Source: Flavobacteriales bacterium (GTDB taxonomy: Bacteria; Bacteroidota; Bacteroidia; Flavobacteriales_D; Crocinitomicaceae). Taken from it: DNA of 64,000 nt. The translations under genes and the position numbers were made by a program. The notes below the pieces were generated by a model, which had not been told where the DNA came from, did no database searches, and saw only the letters and a program-made list of their open reading frames with translations. Below are positions 9,592 through 20,322 of this stretch, one piece after another. Position 1 is the first letter of the stretch. Each line of letters begins with the position of its first letter. The stretch covers positions 1 through 64,000 of the forward strand of contig CANMTO010000001.1 in NCBI GenBank assembly GCA_947500755.1, written 5' to 3'.

Positions 9592-9919
9592 AATACTCCT
9601 TATAATTTTCTTCCCAAAAGCGACGCGCTTCTTCCCATGTAGGTATGGTCTCGCTCTCATAATGATAAGTACTCCCCGTAGCGATCTTTCGAAAGGATTT
9701 TACGGCTTTTAAATGAGGTCCTGAGCCTACAAATGCACGCAAGGTTCGCATGTCTTCCCATGCGGTTAAGGTATGCTGTATGCCGTGTATTCGTTTTACC
9801 TCACAAAACTTATTGCCAGGCGCATTTTTAGCCTGATTAAACGAGGGGATTGCTCTTAACCAAAAGGGAATGCTATGCAGAATGGACTTTGGCCTTAAGC
9901 CTGTGATGGAAATAATCAT
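9590..9919 (-). CDS. Small protein, possibly of the dimeric alpha/beta-barrel (antibiotic biosynthesis monooxygenase-like) superfamily
   Basis: This 109-residue soluble protein has no signal peptide. The pattern FWLRAIPSFNQAKNAPGN, then LTAWEDMRTLRAFVGSGPHLKAVKSF, resembles ABM/spheroidene-monooxygenase-like folds, in which a strand with L-T-x-W is followed by a helix ending in G-x-H. The function is unknown. It is transcribed divergently from the ars operon, and the operator-like palindrome at 9956-9973 lies 37 bases before its start, so ArsR could co-regulate it. That link is an inference; a heme-, flavin- or thiol-related role would be speculation. Confidence 0.7.
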   Translation of the reverse strand: MIISITGLRPKSILHSIPFWLRAIPSFNQAKNAPGNKFCEVKRIHGIQHTLTAWEDMRTLRAFVGSGPHLKAVKSFRKIATGSTYHYESETIPTWEEARRFWEENYKEY

Positions 9920-9955
9920 AGGTAAAAATAGAAAAAATATATGCGCTTACTTATT

Positions 9956-9973
9956 TATCGTAATATTGCGATA
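9956..9973 (+). promoter_or_regulatory. Operator-like palindrome overlapping the ars promoter (putative ArsR site)
   Basis: The 18-base inverted repeat TATCGTAAT/ATTGCGATA has a single mismatch and is centred 20 bases before the arsR start codon. A -7-like box TAATATTG (9961-9968) lies inside it, so a repressor bound here would block the promoter. ArsR/SmtB regulators bind AT-rich inverted repeats of this kind in their own promoter. The site also faces the divergent gene ending at 9919. Confidence 0.6.
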
Positions 9974-9983
9974 TGTATAAATC

Positions 9984-10319
9984 ATGGGGGTTACAAAAAT
10001 AGATTCTTATTCGCCGAGTGTGCTCGCCTTGTCGGAGGTGTTTAAAGCCTTAGGTCATCCGGCACGTTTGTCCATTGTTCAATACCTAATTGATAAAGGA
10101 ACGTGTATTTGTGGGGACATCGTTGACGAACTTCCCTTAGCGCAAGCGAGTATTTCAAGGCATCTTCAAGAATTGAAAAATGCGGGAATCATCAAAGGAC
10201 AAATTTCGGGCACTTCCGTGTGTTATTGTTTATCTGACGATCACTTAGAGTCGATGCTTACCCTGATTAATTCCATTAAATTATCCATTCCTAAATCCTG
10301 TTGCGATGACACTCCTTGA
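9984..10319 (+). CDS. arsR: ArsR/SmtB-family metalloregulator
   Basis: This 111-residue winged-helix repressor carries FKALGHPARLSIVQYLI at the start and the recognition helix LPLAQASISRHLQELKNAGII. Candidate As(III)/metal ligands are the Cys41-x-Cys43 pair just before the recognition region, Cys80-x-Cys82 in the wing, and vicinal Cys106-Cys107 near the C-terminus. It is first in an operon with DUF6428, acr3 and arsC, and its last codons overlap the next gene by 14 bases. It probably represses the operon through the palindrome ahead of it and releases DNA when arsenite or antimonite binds. Confidence 0.92.
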   Translation: MGVTKIDSYSPSVLALSEVFKALGHPARLSIVQYLIDKGTCICGDIVDELPLAQASISRHLQELKNAGIIKGQISGTSVCYCLSDDHLESMLTLINSIKLSIPKSCCDDTP

Positions 10320-10752
10320 ATTTAAAACTGCTCTTCAACAAGTGACTTATCCCACACTGTTGCTTCCAAATGGGACCCAAGTACCTGGACATTTTCATGT
10401 TACTGAATTGGCATTAATTAGTAAAAACTTTATTGATTGTGGAGGGGTAGCTAGATTAGAGCGAAAAGTTACGTTTCAAGTATGGGTAGCTAATGACCTA
10501 GATCATCGAATTACCGCATTAAAATGGTTAGGTATTCTCAAAAAAGGGGAGATGGATTATGGCCTCACGAATGAACTCATCGAAATTGAATATCAAGGAC
10601 AAACTATTGAACGTTATGGCCTCACATATACGGATGGGATATTTAATTTAATGCCATTATTTACTGAATGTCTGGCGCCTGATCATTGTGGAATTCCTTC
10701 GGAGCAATTACCATCAGCTGGTTCTTGCACCCCCGGAGGTGGATGCTGCTAA
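10306..10752 (+). CDS. DUF6428 family protein of the ars operon
   Basis: This 148-residue protein matches DUF6428, a family I recognise as commonly linked to arsR and acr3 in Bacteroidota. It has no signal peptide or membrane span. The C-terminus is Cys- and Gly-rich: two Cys in ECLAPDHCG, then CTPGGGCC with Cys141, Cys147 and the terminal Cys148. Such a tail could bind arsenite, for example as a chaperone that hands it to the Acr3 pump; this is an inference. Translation is coupled to arsR by a 14-base overlap, and acr3 starts 12 bases downstream. Confidence 0.82.
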   Translation: MTLLEFKTALQQVTYPTLLLPNGTQVPGHFHVTELALISKNFIDCGGVARLERKVTFQVWVANDLDHRITALKWLGILKKGEMDYGLTNELIEIEYQGQTIERYGLTYTDGIFNLMPLFTECLAPDHCGIPSEQLPSAGSCTPGGGCC

Positions 10753-10764
10753 AATCAATTGATT

Positions 10765-11802
10765 ATGAATAATATTCGATTAAAATTTCTTGACCGCTTT
10801 CTGACCCTTTGGATTTTCTTAGCCATGGGAGTTGGAGTGCTCCTTGGAAATATAATACCCAATGTAGAAGGAGTGTTGTCGAATGTTGCCATTGGTACTA
10901 CCAATGTTCCCTTGGCGATAGGACTCATACTCATGATGTATCCACCGCTAACCAAGGTGGATTTCGCAAAAGTACCTGCTACCTTAAGCAATAAACGCTT
11001 GTTGTTCTCCTCTCTTTTTATCACATGGATTGTGGGTCCCTTTTTAATGTTTTTACTGGCAATTACTTTTCTACCAAAGGATCCTGAATATTTAACGGGG
11101 CTAATTGTAATCGGTCTTGCACCGTGTATTGCCATGGTGATTGTATGGAACGACCTCGCTGGAGGTAACAGGGAGTTGGTCGCTGGCTTAGTAGGGATTA
11201 ACAGCCTTTTGCAAGTACTTTTTTTCAGTTTCTATGCGTATTTCTATCTAGAAATTATGCTTCCCCTGTTCGGATTCGATGCCATAACAATGGACATTAG
11301 CATGCTCGAAATTGCGAAAACGGTTGGAATTTATTTAGGTATTCCCTTTGCCGCCGCTATGTTGAGTAGGGCTGTGTTAATCCCTAAATTCGGACAAGAT
11401 TGGTTTCAATATAAGTTCCTTCCCAAAATTTCTCCAATTACCTTGATCGCCTTACTCTTTACCATTGTGGTCATGTTCAGTTTAAAAGGAAAACTTATTG
11501 CCACCTTGCCTTTAGATGTTTTTCGTGTAGCGCTTCCCTTGGTTATTTTCTTTTTGGTTATGTTCTTTCTTATGTTTTTTGTAGCCAAGACCATGGGGGC
11601 TTCGTACAAGGATACTGCTACCGTAGCGTTCACTGCTGCAGGAAATAATTTCGAATTGGCCATCGCCGTTTCCATCGGTGTCTTTGGTCTGAATTCCGGA
11701 CAGGCATTTGCTGGGGTTATCGGACCTTTAGTGGAGGTGCCGGCATTAATCCTCTTAGTTAAAGCCAGTTTAGCGTTAAAAAATAAATTTAGGAAGCCAT
11801 GA
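10765..11802 (+). CDS. acr3: Acr3-family arsenite efflux permease
   Basis: This 345-residue protein has ten hydrophobic spans. The Acr3 hallmark is the conserved Cys in LAPCIAMVIVWND (Cys121), which with a Glu in the AGNNFELAIA segment is essential for arsenite transport in studied members. It extrudes As(OH)3 in exchange for protons across the inner membrane. I chose ATG 10765 (MNNIRLKF) rather than the TTG six bases upstream. The stop codon overlaps the arsC start as ATGA, so permease and reductase are translationally coupled. Confidence 0.93.
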   Translation: MNNIRLKFLDRFLTLWIFLAMGVGVLLGNIIPNVEGVLSNVAIGTTNVPLAIGLILMMYPPLTKVDFAKVPATLSNKRLLFSSLFITWIVGPFLMFLLAITFLPKDPEYLTGLIVIGLAPCIAMVIVWNDLAGGNRELVAGLVGINSLLQVLFFSFYAYFYLEIMLPLFGFDAITMDISMLEIAKTVGIYLGIPFAAAMLSRAVLIPKFGQDWFQYKFLPKISPITLIALLFTIVVMFSLKGKLIATLPLDVFRVALPLVIFFLVMFFLMFFVAKTMGASYKDTATVAFTAAGNNFELAIAVSIGVFGLNSGQAFAGVIGPLVEVPALILLVKASLALKNKFRKP

Positions 11803-12197
11803 ATATTTTAGTCTTGTGTACAGGGAACAGCTGTAGAAGTCAGTTAGCGGAAGGATATATTCGTCATTTTCACGGGGCTGTTGCCACCGTTTATAGCGCA
11901 GGTATTGAAACGCATGGGGTTAATCCGCGTGCGATTGCGGTAATGACAGAAGATGGAATCGATATTTCAATGCATACCTCCAATCATGTAGACGAATACG
12001 TGCATATACCGTTTGATTTGGTCTTTACCGTGTGCGACCACGCCAGCGAGCAATGTCCTGTATTTCCAGGTGCGGTGAAGCGAGTTCATCACAATTTCCC
12101 TGATCCTGCTAAAGCAACGGGCACTGAAGAAGAGGTTATGAATGCCTTTCGTTCGGTCCGCGATGAGATTAAGTCCTTTTGTAAATCCTTGATATAA
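11799..12197 (+). CDS. arsC: Arsenate reductase, thioredoxin-coupled (low-molecular-weight phosphatase type)
   Basis: This 132-residue enzyme reduces arsenate to arsenite, which Acr3 then exports. The P-loop CTGNSCR (Cys7 to Arg13) is the CX5R signature of the LMW-PTP fold. The redox pair Cys79 and Cys86 (TVCDHASEQCP) and the Asp-Pro loop (FPDPAKATG) match the thioredoxin-dependent Staphylococcus-type ArsC rather than the glutaredoxin-dependent E. coli type. It ends the operon and is followed within a few bases by a strong hairpin terminator. Confidence 0.94.
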   Translation: MNILVLCTGNSCRSQLAEGYIRHFHGAVATVYSAGIETHGVNPRAIAVMTEDGIDISMHTSNHVDEYVHIPFDLVFTVCDHASEQCPVFPGAVKRVHHNFPDPAKATGTEEEVMNAFRSVRDEIKSFCKSLI

Positions 12198-12199
12198 AA

Positions 12200-12232
12200 A
12201 AAAGCCTCCCGCGAGCAGGAGGCTTTTCTTTT
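12200..12232 (+). terminator. Bidirectional rho-independent terminator between arsC and katG
   Basis: The stem AAAAGCCTCC (12200-12209) pairs perfectly with GGAGGCTTTT (12218-12227) around an 8-base loop. A T-rich tract follows, with the matching A tract on the other side. It lies between two convergent genes and should end transcripts from both strands. Confidence 0.88.
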
Positions 12233-12250
12233 GATTATTAAATCAACCGT

Positions 12251-14655
<2,405 letters not shown>

Positions 14656-14701
14656 TTACTTCGGCCTTTATGCGATAAAAATTAATGTAAATGCGGTATA
14701 C

Positions 14702-15151
14702 TTAAAATTCCTTTACCCCTCTAGTGCACAGGGTGCAATTGGATAGGGCTTTCCACGGACTGGTAGTAAAGCCACCCATGGTGCTCCCAAAATATTTGGA
14801 CCATGCCGTACCGGTACCAAGGGTAGATGACCAATAATCACGGTTATCAAAACCAGATAATGATGCTTTGGAGCTGTAAATCAATTCCAATTCAGTTTTT
14901 GTAGGAAGTCTCCAGCCTTCACCGCCTGCTGTGTAGGCCTCAACAGCGGCTTTAGAGTCATTCCAATTTATATGCATAGCAAAGGTCACTTGATCCGTTT
15001 TAGCTACCACCAATCCATGTTGGTCCGTCTCGTCCAGTTGGATGACAATTCCGCCAAACGCTTCTTCACCGATCGTATAGGTTTGTACTTCTTCTTTTTT
15101 GCAGCCTGTTGCAATGAATGTAAGAACAAGGATCGGTAATAGGTATTTCAT
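14702..15151 (-). CDS. DUF1566 (Lcl C-terminal-like) domain lipoprotein
   Basis: This 149-residue lipoprotein has a hydrophobic leader ending in FIATGCKKE, so Cys17 is the lipidation site. The rest is one DUF1566-type domain with the typical WRLPTKTELELIYSS and YWSSTLG segments, found in C-type-lectin-like surface proteins. The function is unknown. It stands alone between uvrA's rider gene and katG. It is probably anchored to the outer membrane, but the sequence does not settle which membrane. Confidence 0.82.
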   Translation of the reverse strand: MKYLLPILVLTFIATGCKKEEVQTYTIGEEAFGGIVIQLDETDQHGLVVAKTDQVTFAMHINWNDSKAAVEAYTAGGEGWRLPTKTELELIYSSKASLSGFDNRDYWSSTLGTGTAWSKYFGSTMGGFTTSPWKALSNCTLCTRGVKEF

Positions 15152-15181
15152 TGGGGTGATTTAGACAATAAAGGTAAGGAA

Positions 15182-15460
15182 TTATATTCTTGGATAGCAA
15201 CTTTCAGGTATAAATTCAAGATGCCGCAGGGGGTGTTGTTGCAATTGTTTGTACGCTCTGACAATTTCCTTGATGCGATTAGACTGCACCTTAACCACAA
15301 AGGCATATTCTAAACTACCGCCTTCATTGCTAATTCCTTTGATTTCTTTTATTACTTGTTCTATATCGGATTGCGCGTTTCGGCGGTCGAAATACACGTT
15401 CAAATGGTTTGATATGATGAGTGACGTTGTGTCTCGTTCATCAAAGCTTCTCTCTTTCAA
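15182..15460 (-). CDS. Small hypothetical protein downstream of uvrA (TTG start)
   Basis: This is an open frame of 92 codons with no internal Met. The only plausible start is TTG at 15460, five bases after the uvrA stop codon. The product is soluble, with alternating strands and helices (TSLIISNHLNVYF, DIEQVIKEIKGI, GSLEYAFVVKVQ, KEIVRAYKQLQ), a pattern that could form an ACT-like ferredoxin fold. I do not recognise the family. Codon use looks like its neighbours, so it is probably a real gene co-transcribed with uvrA, but a decayed C-terminal fragment of a larger protein is possible. Confidence 0.5.
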   Translation of the reverse strand: MKERSFDERDTTSLIISNHLNVYFDRRNAQSDIEQVIKEIKGISNEGGSLEYAFVVKVQSNRIKEIVRAYKQLQQHPLRHLEFIPESCYPRI

Positions 15461-15465
15461 CCTGC

Positions 15466-18237
15466 TTAATTTAATCCTTTTTCTGCCAGCGCAATACCGG
15501 TATAGTTGTCCATTCGCGTTACCAGTTCCTCCGGAGTTCCCGCAAATACAATCTTTCCACCGCCTTCACCGCCTTCCGGACCAATATCGATTACATGGTC
15601 TGCTGTTTTGATGATATCCAAGTTGTGCTCAATAACTACGATGCTATGTCCGTTTGCAATCAAGGCCTGTAATGAAAGCAACAGTTTCTCAATGTCGTAA
15701 TAGTGAAGTCCAGTAGAGGGTTCATCAAATAAAAAGAGGGTAGGAGCTTGGTTGTTTCCTTTCGCCAAAAACGATGCGAGTTTGATGCGTTGCGCTTCAC
15801 CACCCGATAGTGTGCTTGATGCTTGTCCTGCGCGTAAATACCCCAAGCCAACGTCCAACAATGGTTGTATCATGGAAGCGATATGCTTTTCTTTCTTATC
15901 TGAACTTTCATGAAAAAAAGAAGAAAGATCGTCTAAGGTCATTTCCAATAAATCGGCTATAGATTGTTGGCGATATACAATTTCCAAGGTTTCTTCCTTG
16001 AATCGAGTTCCTTCACAGGTATCGCATTTCAATTGAATATCCGCCATGAATTGCATGCCAATGGTAATCAGTCCTTCGCCGTCGCAGGCATCACAGCGTC
16101 CGCCTTCCACGTTGAAGCTAAAGAAACCAGGTTTATAGTTTCGATTTTTAGCTAAAGGCTGCCGTGCATAGAGGTCGCGAATTTCATCGAAAATTTTGAG
16201 GTAGGTTATCGGATTACTTCGTGAGCTTTTTCCAATAGGGTTTTGATCAATGAGTTCGATTTCCTTAATTTTATTAATATCTCCGGATAGGGTGCACCCG
16301 CGGTACAAGGTGTTTTTAGCATCAAATAACGCTTGTTTAATCGCCGGGTAGCATAAGGCTTTAAGGAGGGTAGATTTTCCGGATCCAGAAACCCCAGATA
16401 CACAAACCAATTGGCGAAGTGGAATCTCGACGTGAACTTCTTTAAGGTTGTGCAAATTGGCATTACTCAGGCGAATCGAATAACTCGTTTTTCGGCGAGT
16501 ACTTGGACTTTTAATACGCGTTGTACCGTTAAAATAGTTCGCCGTTAAGCCCTTATTCTTTTTAAATGCGGATAAATTACCCTGAAATACAACGGTTCCG
16601 CCGTTCTCTCCAGCATAAGGACCAATATCAATCAGGTGATCCGCGGCTTTGATGACTTCTTCTTCATGCTCTACGATCACGAGCGTATTTCCAATTTCCT
16701 TCAAAGAATTTAAAACGCGGATTAAGTTTTTAGTGTCTCTCGGGTGAAGTCCAATCGATGGTTCATCCAGCACATAGGTAGACCCCACAAGGCTTGATCC
16801 TAAGGAGGTTGCTAGATGAATACGTTGTGATTCTCCGCCGGATAAGGTATTGGTGGAACGATTCAAGGTAAGGTAACCCAAACCGACTTCATTTAGAAAT
16901 CTGATGCGCTGAATAATCTCCGGGAGTAGGCGTTTAAGTACATTGTTTGTTGGTATGGAGGCTTGTGCTTCTTCAAAAAATCCCTGCAATTTACTCACCG
17001 GCATAAGGACCACCTCTTGCAGTGATTTGCCATAGAATTTAACATAACCTGCATCGCCTCTTAGTCGCGTTCCCTGACATTCTTGGCATTGGGTCTTTCC
17101 TCTATACCTGGAAAGCATCACACGGTATTGAATTTTATAGGTTTGACTTTCAATGAATTTAAAAAACGCTCTAAGTCCTGTAAAATACGTGTTTCCTTCC
17201 CACAGTATTTCTTGCTGTGCAGGCGTTAAAAGCCGATATGCTTTGTGCACAGGAAATTCAAATTTGTGCGCTTGAACTAATAATTGTTGCAGGTATTCAC
17301 CCATCACCTCACCTTTCCATGGATGAATGGCGCCTTCATAAATACTTAAATTGGAATCCGGGATTACTAAGTTCGGATCAATGCCTAACACGCTCCCGAA
17401 TCCTTCACACGTTTTACACGCTCCAAACGGATTATTGAAAGTGAAGAAATGCAAACTTGGTTCCTGAAAGGTCATGCCATCGCGTTCGAATCGGTTGTTG
17501 AACCAAGTGATTTCTTGGTTAGACATGTTGAGTATACCACATGTCCCACCGTTTTTTGCAAAGGCCATTTGAATGGAGTCAATTAATTGCGCTTGTTCTT
17601 GCTCGGTTAATTGAGTGGTTTTGAATCGATCAATGACAACGGTGATTTCATCGCAAGGCTCGAGTTCAGTGATGTCTGAAATTAAAGTGATCTTTTTATT
17701 GACATAGATTCTAATAAACCCCTCATTAGCAATTATTTGCAATTCTTCAGAAATGTTTCGTTTTGGATTTACTTTAATGGGTGAAAGCACGGCAAAGGAG
17801 AAGTCTTCTAGAGAAAGAATCGCGTTTAAAATGCTTGACGGCGTATCTTTTACAACTTCTTGATTCGAAATGGGTGAGCAGGTTTTTCCTTCTCGAGCGA
17901 AGAGTAATTTTAAAAAGTCATAAATCTCTGTAGTTGTTCCCACCGTAGATCTCGGGTTAGAGGAAATTACTTTCTGCTGAATAGCAATCGCAGGGGAGAG
18001 ACCTTTGATGTAATCAACCTTAGGTTTTTCCAATTTACCTAGAAATTGCCGCGCGTAAGAAGACATGGATTCAATAAATCGTCGTTGTCCCTCTGCATAG
18101 AGCGTGTCGAACGCTAGGGTTGATTTTCCAGACCCTGAAACCCCGGTGATTACCGTAATTTTTCCATGTGGAATCTGCGCATCAATTTGCTTTAAATTAT
18201 TCGCCGCGGCCCCTTTTATTTCGATGAATCTTGACAC
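15466..18237 (-). CDS. uvrA: Excinuclease ABC subunit A
   Basis: This 923-residue damage-recognition ATPase of nucleotide excision repair shows both ABC modules. Walker A GVSGSGKST occurs near residue 32 and again near 614, and the signatures LSGGESQRI (about 467) and LSGGEAQRI (about 812) are present. Zinc modules are CKTCEG/CQECQG (about 274 and 386) and CDACDGEG/CDTCEG (about 717 and 738). The start is GTG, because the family's usual beginning (SRFIEIKGAAANNLK) follows it directly. A TAnnTTTG box ends four bases before that GTG, which predicts a leaderless message. Confidence 0.95.
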   Translation of the reverse strand: MSRFIEIKGAAANNLKQIDAQIPHGKITVITGVSGSGKSTLAFDTLYAEGQRRFIESMSSYARQFLGKLEKPKVDYIKGLSPAIAIQQKVISSNPRSTVGTTTEIYDFLKLLFAREGKTCSPISNQEVVKDTPSSILNAILSLEDFSFAVLSPIKVNPKRNISEELQIIANEGFIRIYVNKKITLISDITELEPCDEITVVIDRFKTTQLTEQEQAQLIDSIQMAFAKNGGTCGILNMSNQEITWFNNRFERDGMTFQEPSLHFFTFNNPFGACKTCEGFGSVLGIDPNLVIPDSNLSIYEGAIHPWKGEVMGEYLQQLLVQAHKFEFPVHKAYRLLTPAQQEILWEGNTYFTGLRAFFKFIESQTYKIQYRVMLSRYRGKTQCQECQGTRLRGDAGYVKFYGKSLQEVVLMPVSKLQGFFEEAQASIPTNNVLKRLLPEIIQRIRFLNEVGLGYLTLNRSTNTLSGGESQRIHLATSLGSSLVGSTYVLDEPSIGLHPRDTKNLIRVLNSLKEIGNTLVIVEHEEEVIKAADHLIDIGPYAGENGGTVVFQGNLSAFKKNKGLTANYFNGTTRIKSPSTRRKTSYSIRLSNANLHNLKEVHVEIPLRQLVCVSGVSGSGKSTLLKALCYPAIKQALFDAKNTLYRGCTLSGDINKIKEIELIDQNPIGKSSRSNPITYLKIFDEIRDLYARQPLAKNRNYKPGFFSFNVEGGRCDACDGEGLITIGMQFMADIQLKCDTCEGTRFKEETLEIVYRQQSIADLLEMTLDDLSSFFHESSDKKEKHIASMIQPLLDVGLGYLRAGQASSTLSGGEAQRIKLASFLAKGNNQAPTLFLFDEPSTGLHYYDIEKLLLSLQALIANGHSIVVIEHNLDIIKTADHVIDIGPEGGEGGGKIVFAGTPEELVTRMDNYTGIALAEKGLN

Positions 18238-18241
18238 GATA

Positions 18242-18249
18242 CAAAGGTA
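18242..18249 (-). promoter_or_regulatory. -7 promoter element of uvrA, four bases from the start codon
   Basis: On the minus strand this reads TACCTTTG followed by TATC and the GTG start. The predicted transcription start coincides with the start codon. Confidence 0.5.
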
Positions 18250-18312
18250 ACACTTGTGGGTAAAAAGGGTTCATCTTAAAAATATTTCTATTTTAGGGGT
18301 TCAATTCATACT

Positions 18313-20265
18313 ATGCGCACTTTATTTCGAAGAAAACAAATACCAGATATTCTCAAACAACTTGAAGCAAATCAATTAGCGGATGGCCATGGTGCGCTTG
18401 GAAAGCACCTTAAAGTAAGGGATTTAACTGCATTTGGTATAGCAGCGATTATTGGCGCAGGGATTTTTTCTACCATCGGAGAGGCGAGTTATCAGGCCGG
18501 TCCTGCTGTTATTTTCTTGTTTTTATTCACCGCAATTGCCTGTGGATTTGCGGCCTTTGCCTATGCTGAATTTGCATCAATTGTGCCTGTTTCCGGAAGT
18601 GCATACACGTATTCCTATGTGGCCTTTGGTGAGATTATCGCCTGGATCATCGGCTGGGCTTTGATTATGGAATATGCGATTGGTAATATTACAGTAGCTA
18701 TTTCATGGTCTGATTACTTCACCGACATGCTCAGTAACATTAAAATTTCAGGATTGGGAATCGATGGAATTCATATTCCCTTGTGGTCTCAAATGGATTA
18801 TTTCTCAGCGTTTAAAGGACATCAGCAAGCAATGACCTTATTGGAATCCGGTAAGTCGTTGACAGATATTCCTGAAGGGATACAAACCGCTTACAGCGCT
18901 TACGAGCAAAGTCCTACGTTTTTAGGCTTTCATGTGATTTTAGACTTGCCTGCGTTATTCATTATCATTTTAATTACGGCCTTAGTTTATCGAGGAATTA
19001 AAGAGAGTCGAAACGCATCGAATGCTATGGTAATTATCAAATTAGCCGTTATTTTATTGGTCATCGGAGTAGGGGTTTTTTACATTGATGTTTCCAACTG
19101 GAGTCCGTTTGCCCCAAAGGGGATTGGGGGCGTATTGAAAGGCGTATCGGCGGTGTTCTTTGCCTACATTGGGTTTGATGCCATATCTACAACCGCTGAA
19201 GAGTGCGAAGATCCACAACGCGATTTACCCCGCGGGATGATGTGGGCGATTATCATCTGTACGATCTTGTACGTTGCCATTGCCTTAGTATTAACGGGTG
19301 TTGTGTCTTACAAAACCTTACGAGTAGGTGAACCATTATCCTTTGTGTTTACTGAGATCAACCTGCCCTATCTCAGTGGAATTATTTCGGTAAGTGCTGT
19401 AGTTGCGATGGCTTCAGTGCTTTTAGTTTTTCAAATGGGACAGCCTCGAATTTGGATGAGTATGAGCCGTGATGGTTTGTTACCAAGTCGATTTGCAAAG
19501 GTTCACCCAAAATACAAGACCCCTTCCTTTGCCACCATTGTAGTTGGTTTTGTGGTTGCGGTACCCGCACTTTTCATGAATTTAACCATGGTTACTGATC
19601 TTTGTAGCATTGGTACCTTATTTGCCTTTGTACTCGTTTGTGGCGGTGTGCTCATGCTGCAGAATAGAACGGATATTCCCCGCGGGAAATTCAGAACGCC
19701 CTATTTGAATGGAAAATATATTATGCCGGTATTGCTTATTGGGACAATGGTATTCTTTTTTACCGCATTTCAGCGTCAAACGATAGATTTCATAACTAAT
19801 AAAGAGTCCTTGAAAACCAAGGCAGAAATGATAGAAAGCATGAATCCAAATCAAATTATGGCCTTAAAAAACCACCTGGTACACGATAAAAATGCAGCGT
19901 TTTCATTTTCAAAACGAAACATTGATAAATACTATGAACTGCATGGGAAAGTGTCTTTGGTTGAGGATTTGAAGTTTCTGAATTTACCGAAATCTCATTT
20001 CTATCACTATGGTTTCAAGCACTTTGCACATAAAATACCGCGTTGGATTTTTATTTTGTTCACGATTTTTATCACCATTATGAGTTTCCTTAAAAATCTA
20101 TCGATGATCCCATTGCTTGGCTTATTGAGTTGTTTGTACATGATGAGTGAGATTAAAGCTGAAAACTGGTTGTATTTCTCAATCTGGTTGCTACTTGGGC
20201 TGATTATTTATTTTAGCTACGGTAGAACACATTCTAAATTAGCGAAACCGAGATTAGTAGGTTAA
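18313..20265 (+). CDS. APC-superfamily amino acid permease (cationic amino acid transporter-like)
   Basis: This 650-residue transporter has about 12-14 membrane spans. The N-terminal part (LTAFGIAAIIGAGIFSTIG) has the unwound first span typical of APC amino acid permeases. FFAYIGFDAISTTAEECEDP is the conserved region of the CAT/YfnA group. It is longer than usual. One insert lies near residues 155-200 (GHQQAMTLLESG to EQSP). A hydrophilic segment near 505-565 is followed by two or three extra C-terminal spans. Substrate is probably an amino acid taken up with protons; it stands as a single gene before ffh. Confidence 0.88.
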   Translation: MRTLFRRKQIPDILKQLEANQLADGHGALGKHLKVRDLTAFGIAAIIGAGIFSTIGEASYQAGPAVIFLFLFTAIACGFAAFAYAEFASIVPVSGSAYTYSYVAFGEIIAWIIGWALIMEYAIGNITVAISWSDYFTDMLSNIKISGLGIDGIHIPLWSQMDYFSAFKGHQQAMTLLESGKSLTDIPEGIQTAYSAYEQSPTFLGFHVILDLPALFIIILITALVYRGIKESRNASNAMVIIKLAVILLVIGVGVFYIDVSNWSPFAPKGIGGVLKGVSAVFFAYIGFDAISTTAEECEDPQRDLPRGMMWAIIICTILYVAIALVLTGVVSYKTLRVGEPLSFVFTEINLPYLSGIISVSAVVAMASVLLVFQMGQPRIWMSMSRDGLLPSRFAKVHPKYKTPSFATIVVGFVVAVPALFMNLTMVTDLCSIGTLFAFVLVCGGVLMLQNRTDIPRGKFRTPYLNGKYIMPVLLIGTMVFFFTAFQRQTIDFITNKESLKTKAEMIESMNPNQIMALKNHLVHDKNAAFSFSKRNIDKYYELHGKVSLVEDLKFLNLPKSHFYHYGFKHFAHKIPRWIFILFTIFITIMSFLKNLSMIPLLGLLSCLYMMSEIKAENWLYFSIWLLLGLIIYFSYGRTHSKLAKPRLVG

Positions 20266-20293
20266 TAACCCTAAGGTTTTGCATTCATTTCCT

Positions 20294-20301
20294 TATTTTT
20301 G
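20294..20301 (+). promoter_or_regulatory. -7 promoter element of ffh
   Basis: TATTTTTG, matching TAnnTTTG, lies 21 bases before the ffh ATG. Confidence 0.5.
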
Positions 20302-20322
20302 TAGCTTCAATAGTAAAAGCAT

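Noticed and set aside
10755-11135. Minus-strand ORF of 126 codons over acr3
   Set aside because: It is the shadow of the conserved permease frame.
20278-20281. TTTG upstream of the ffh -7 box as -33 element (a similar TTG occurs at 33687 before wzm)
   Set aside because: The spacing to the -7 box is about 12 bases, too short for the known Bacteroidota promoter; not claimed.
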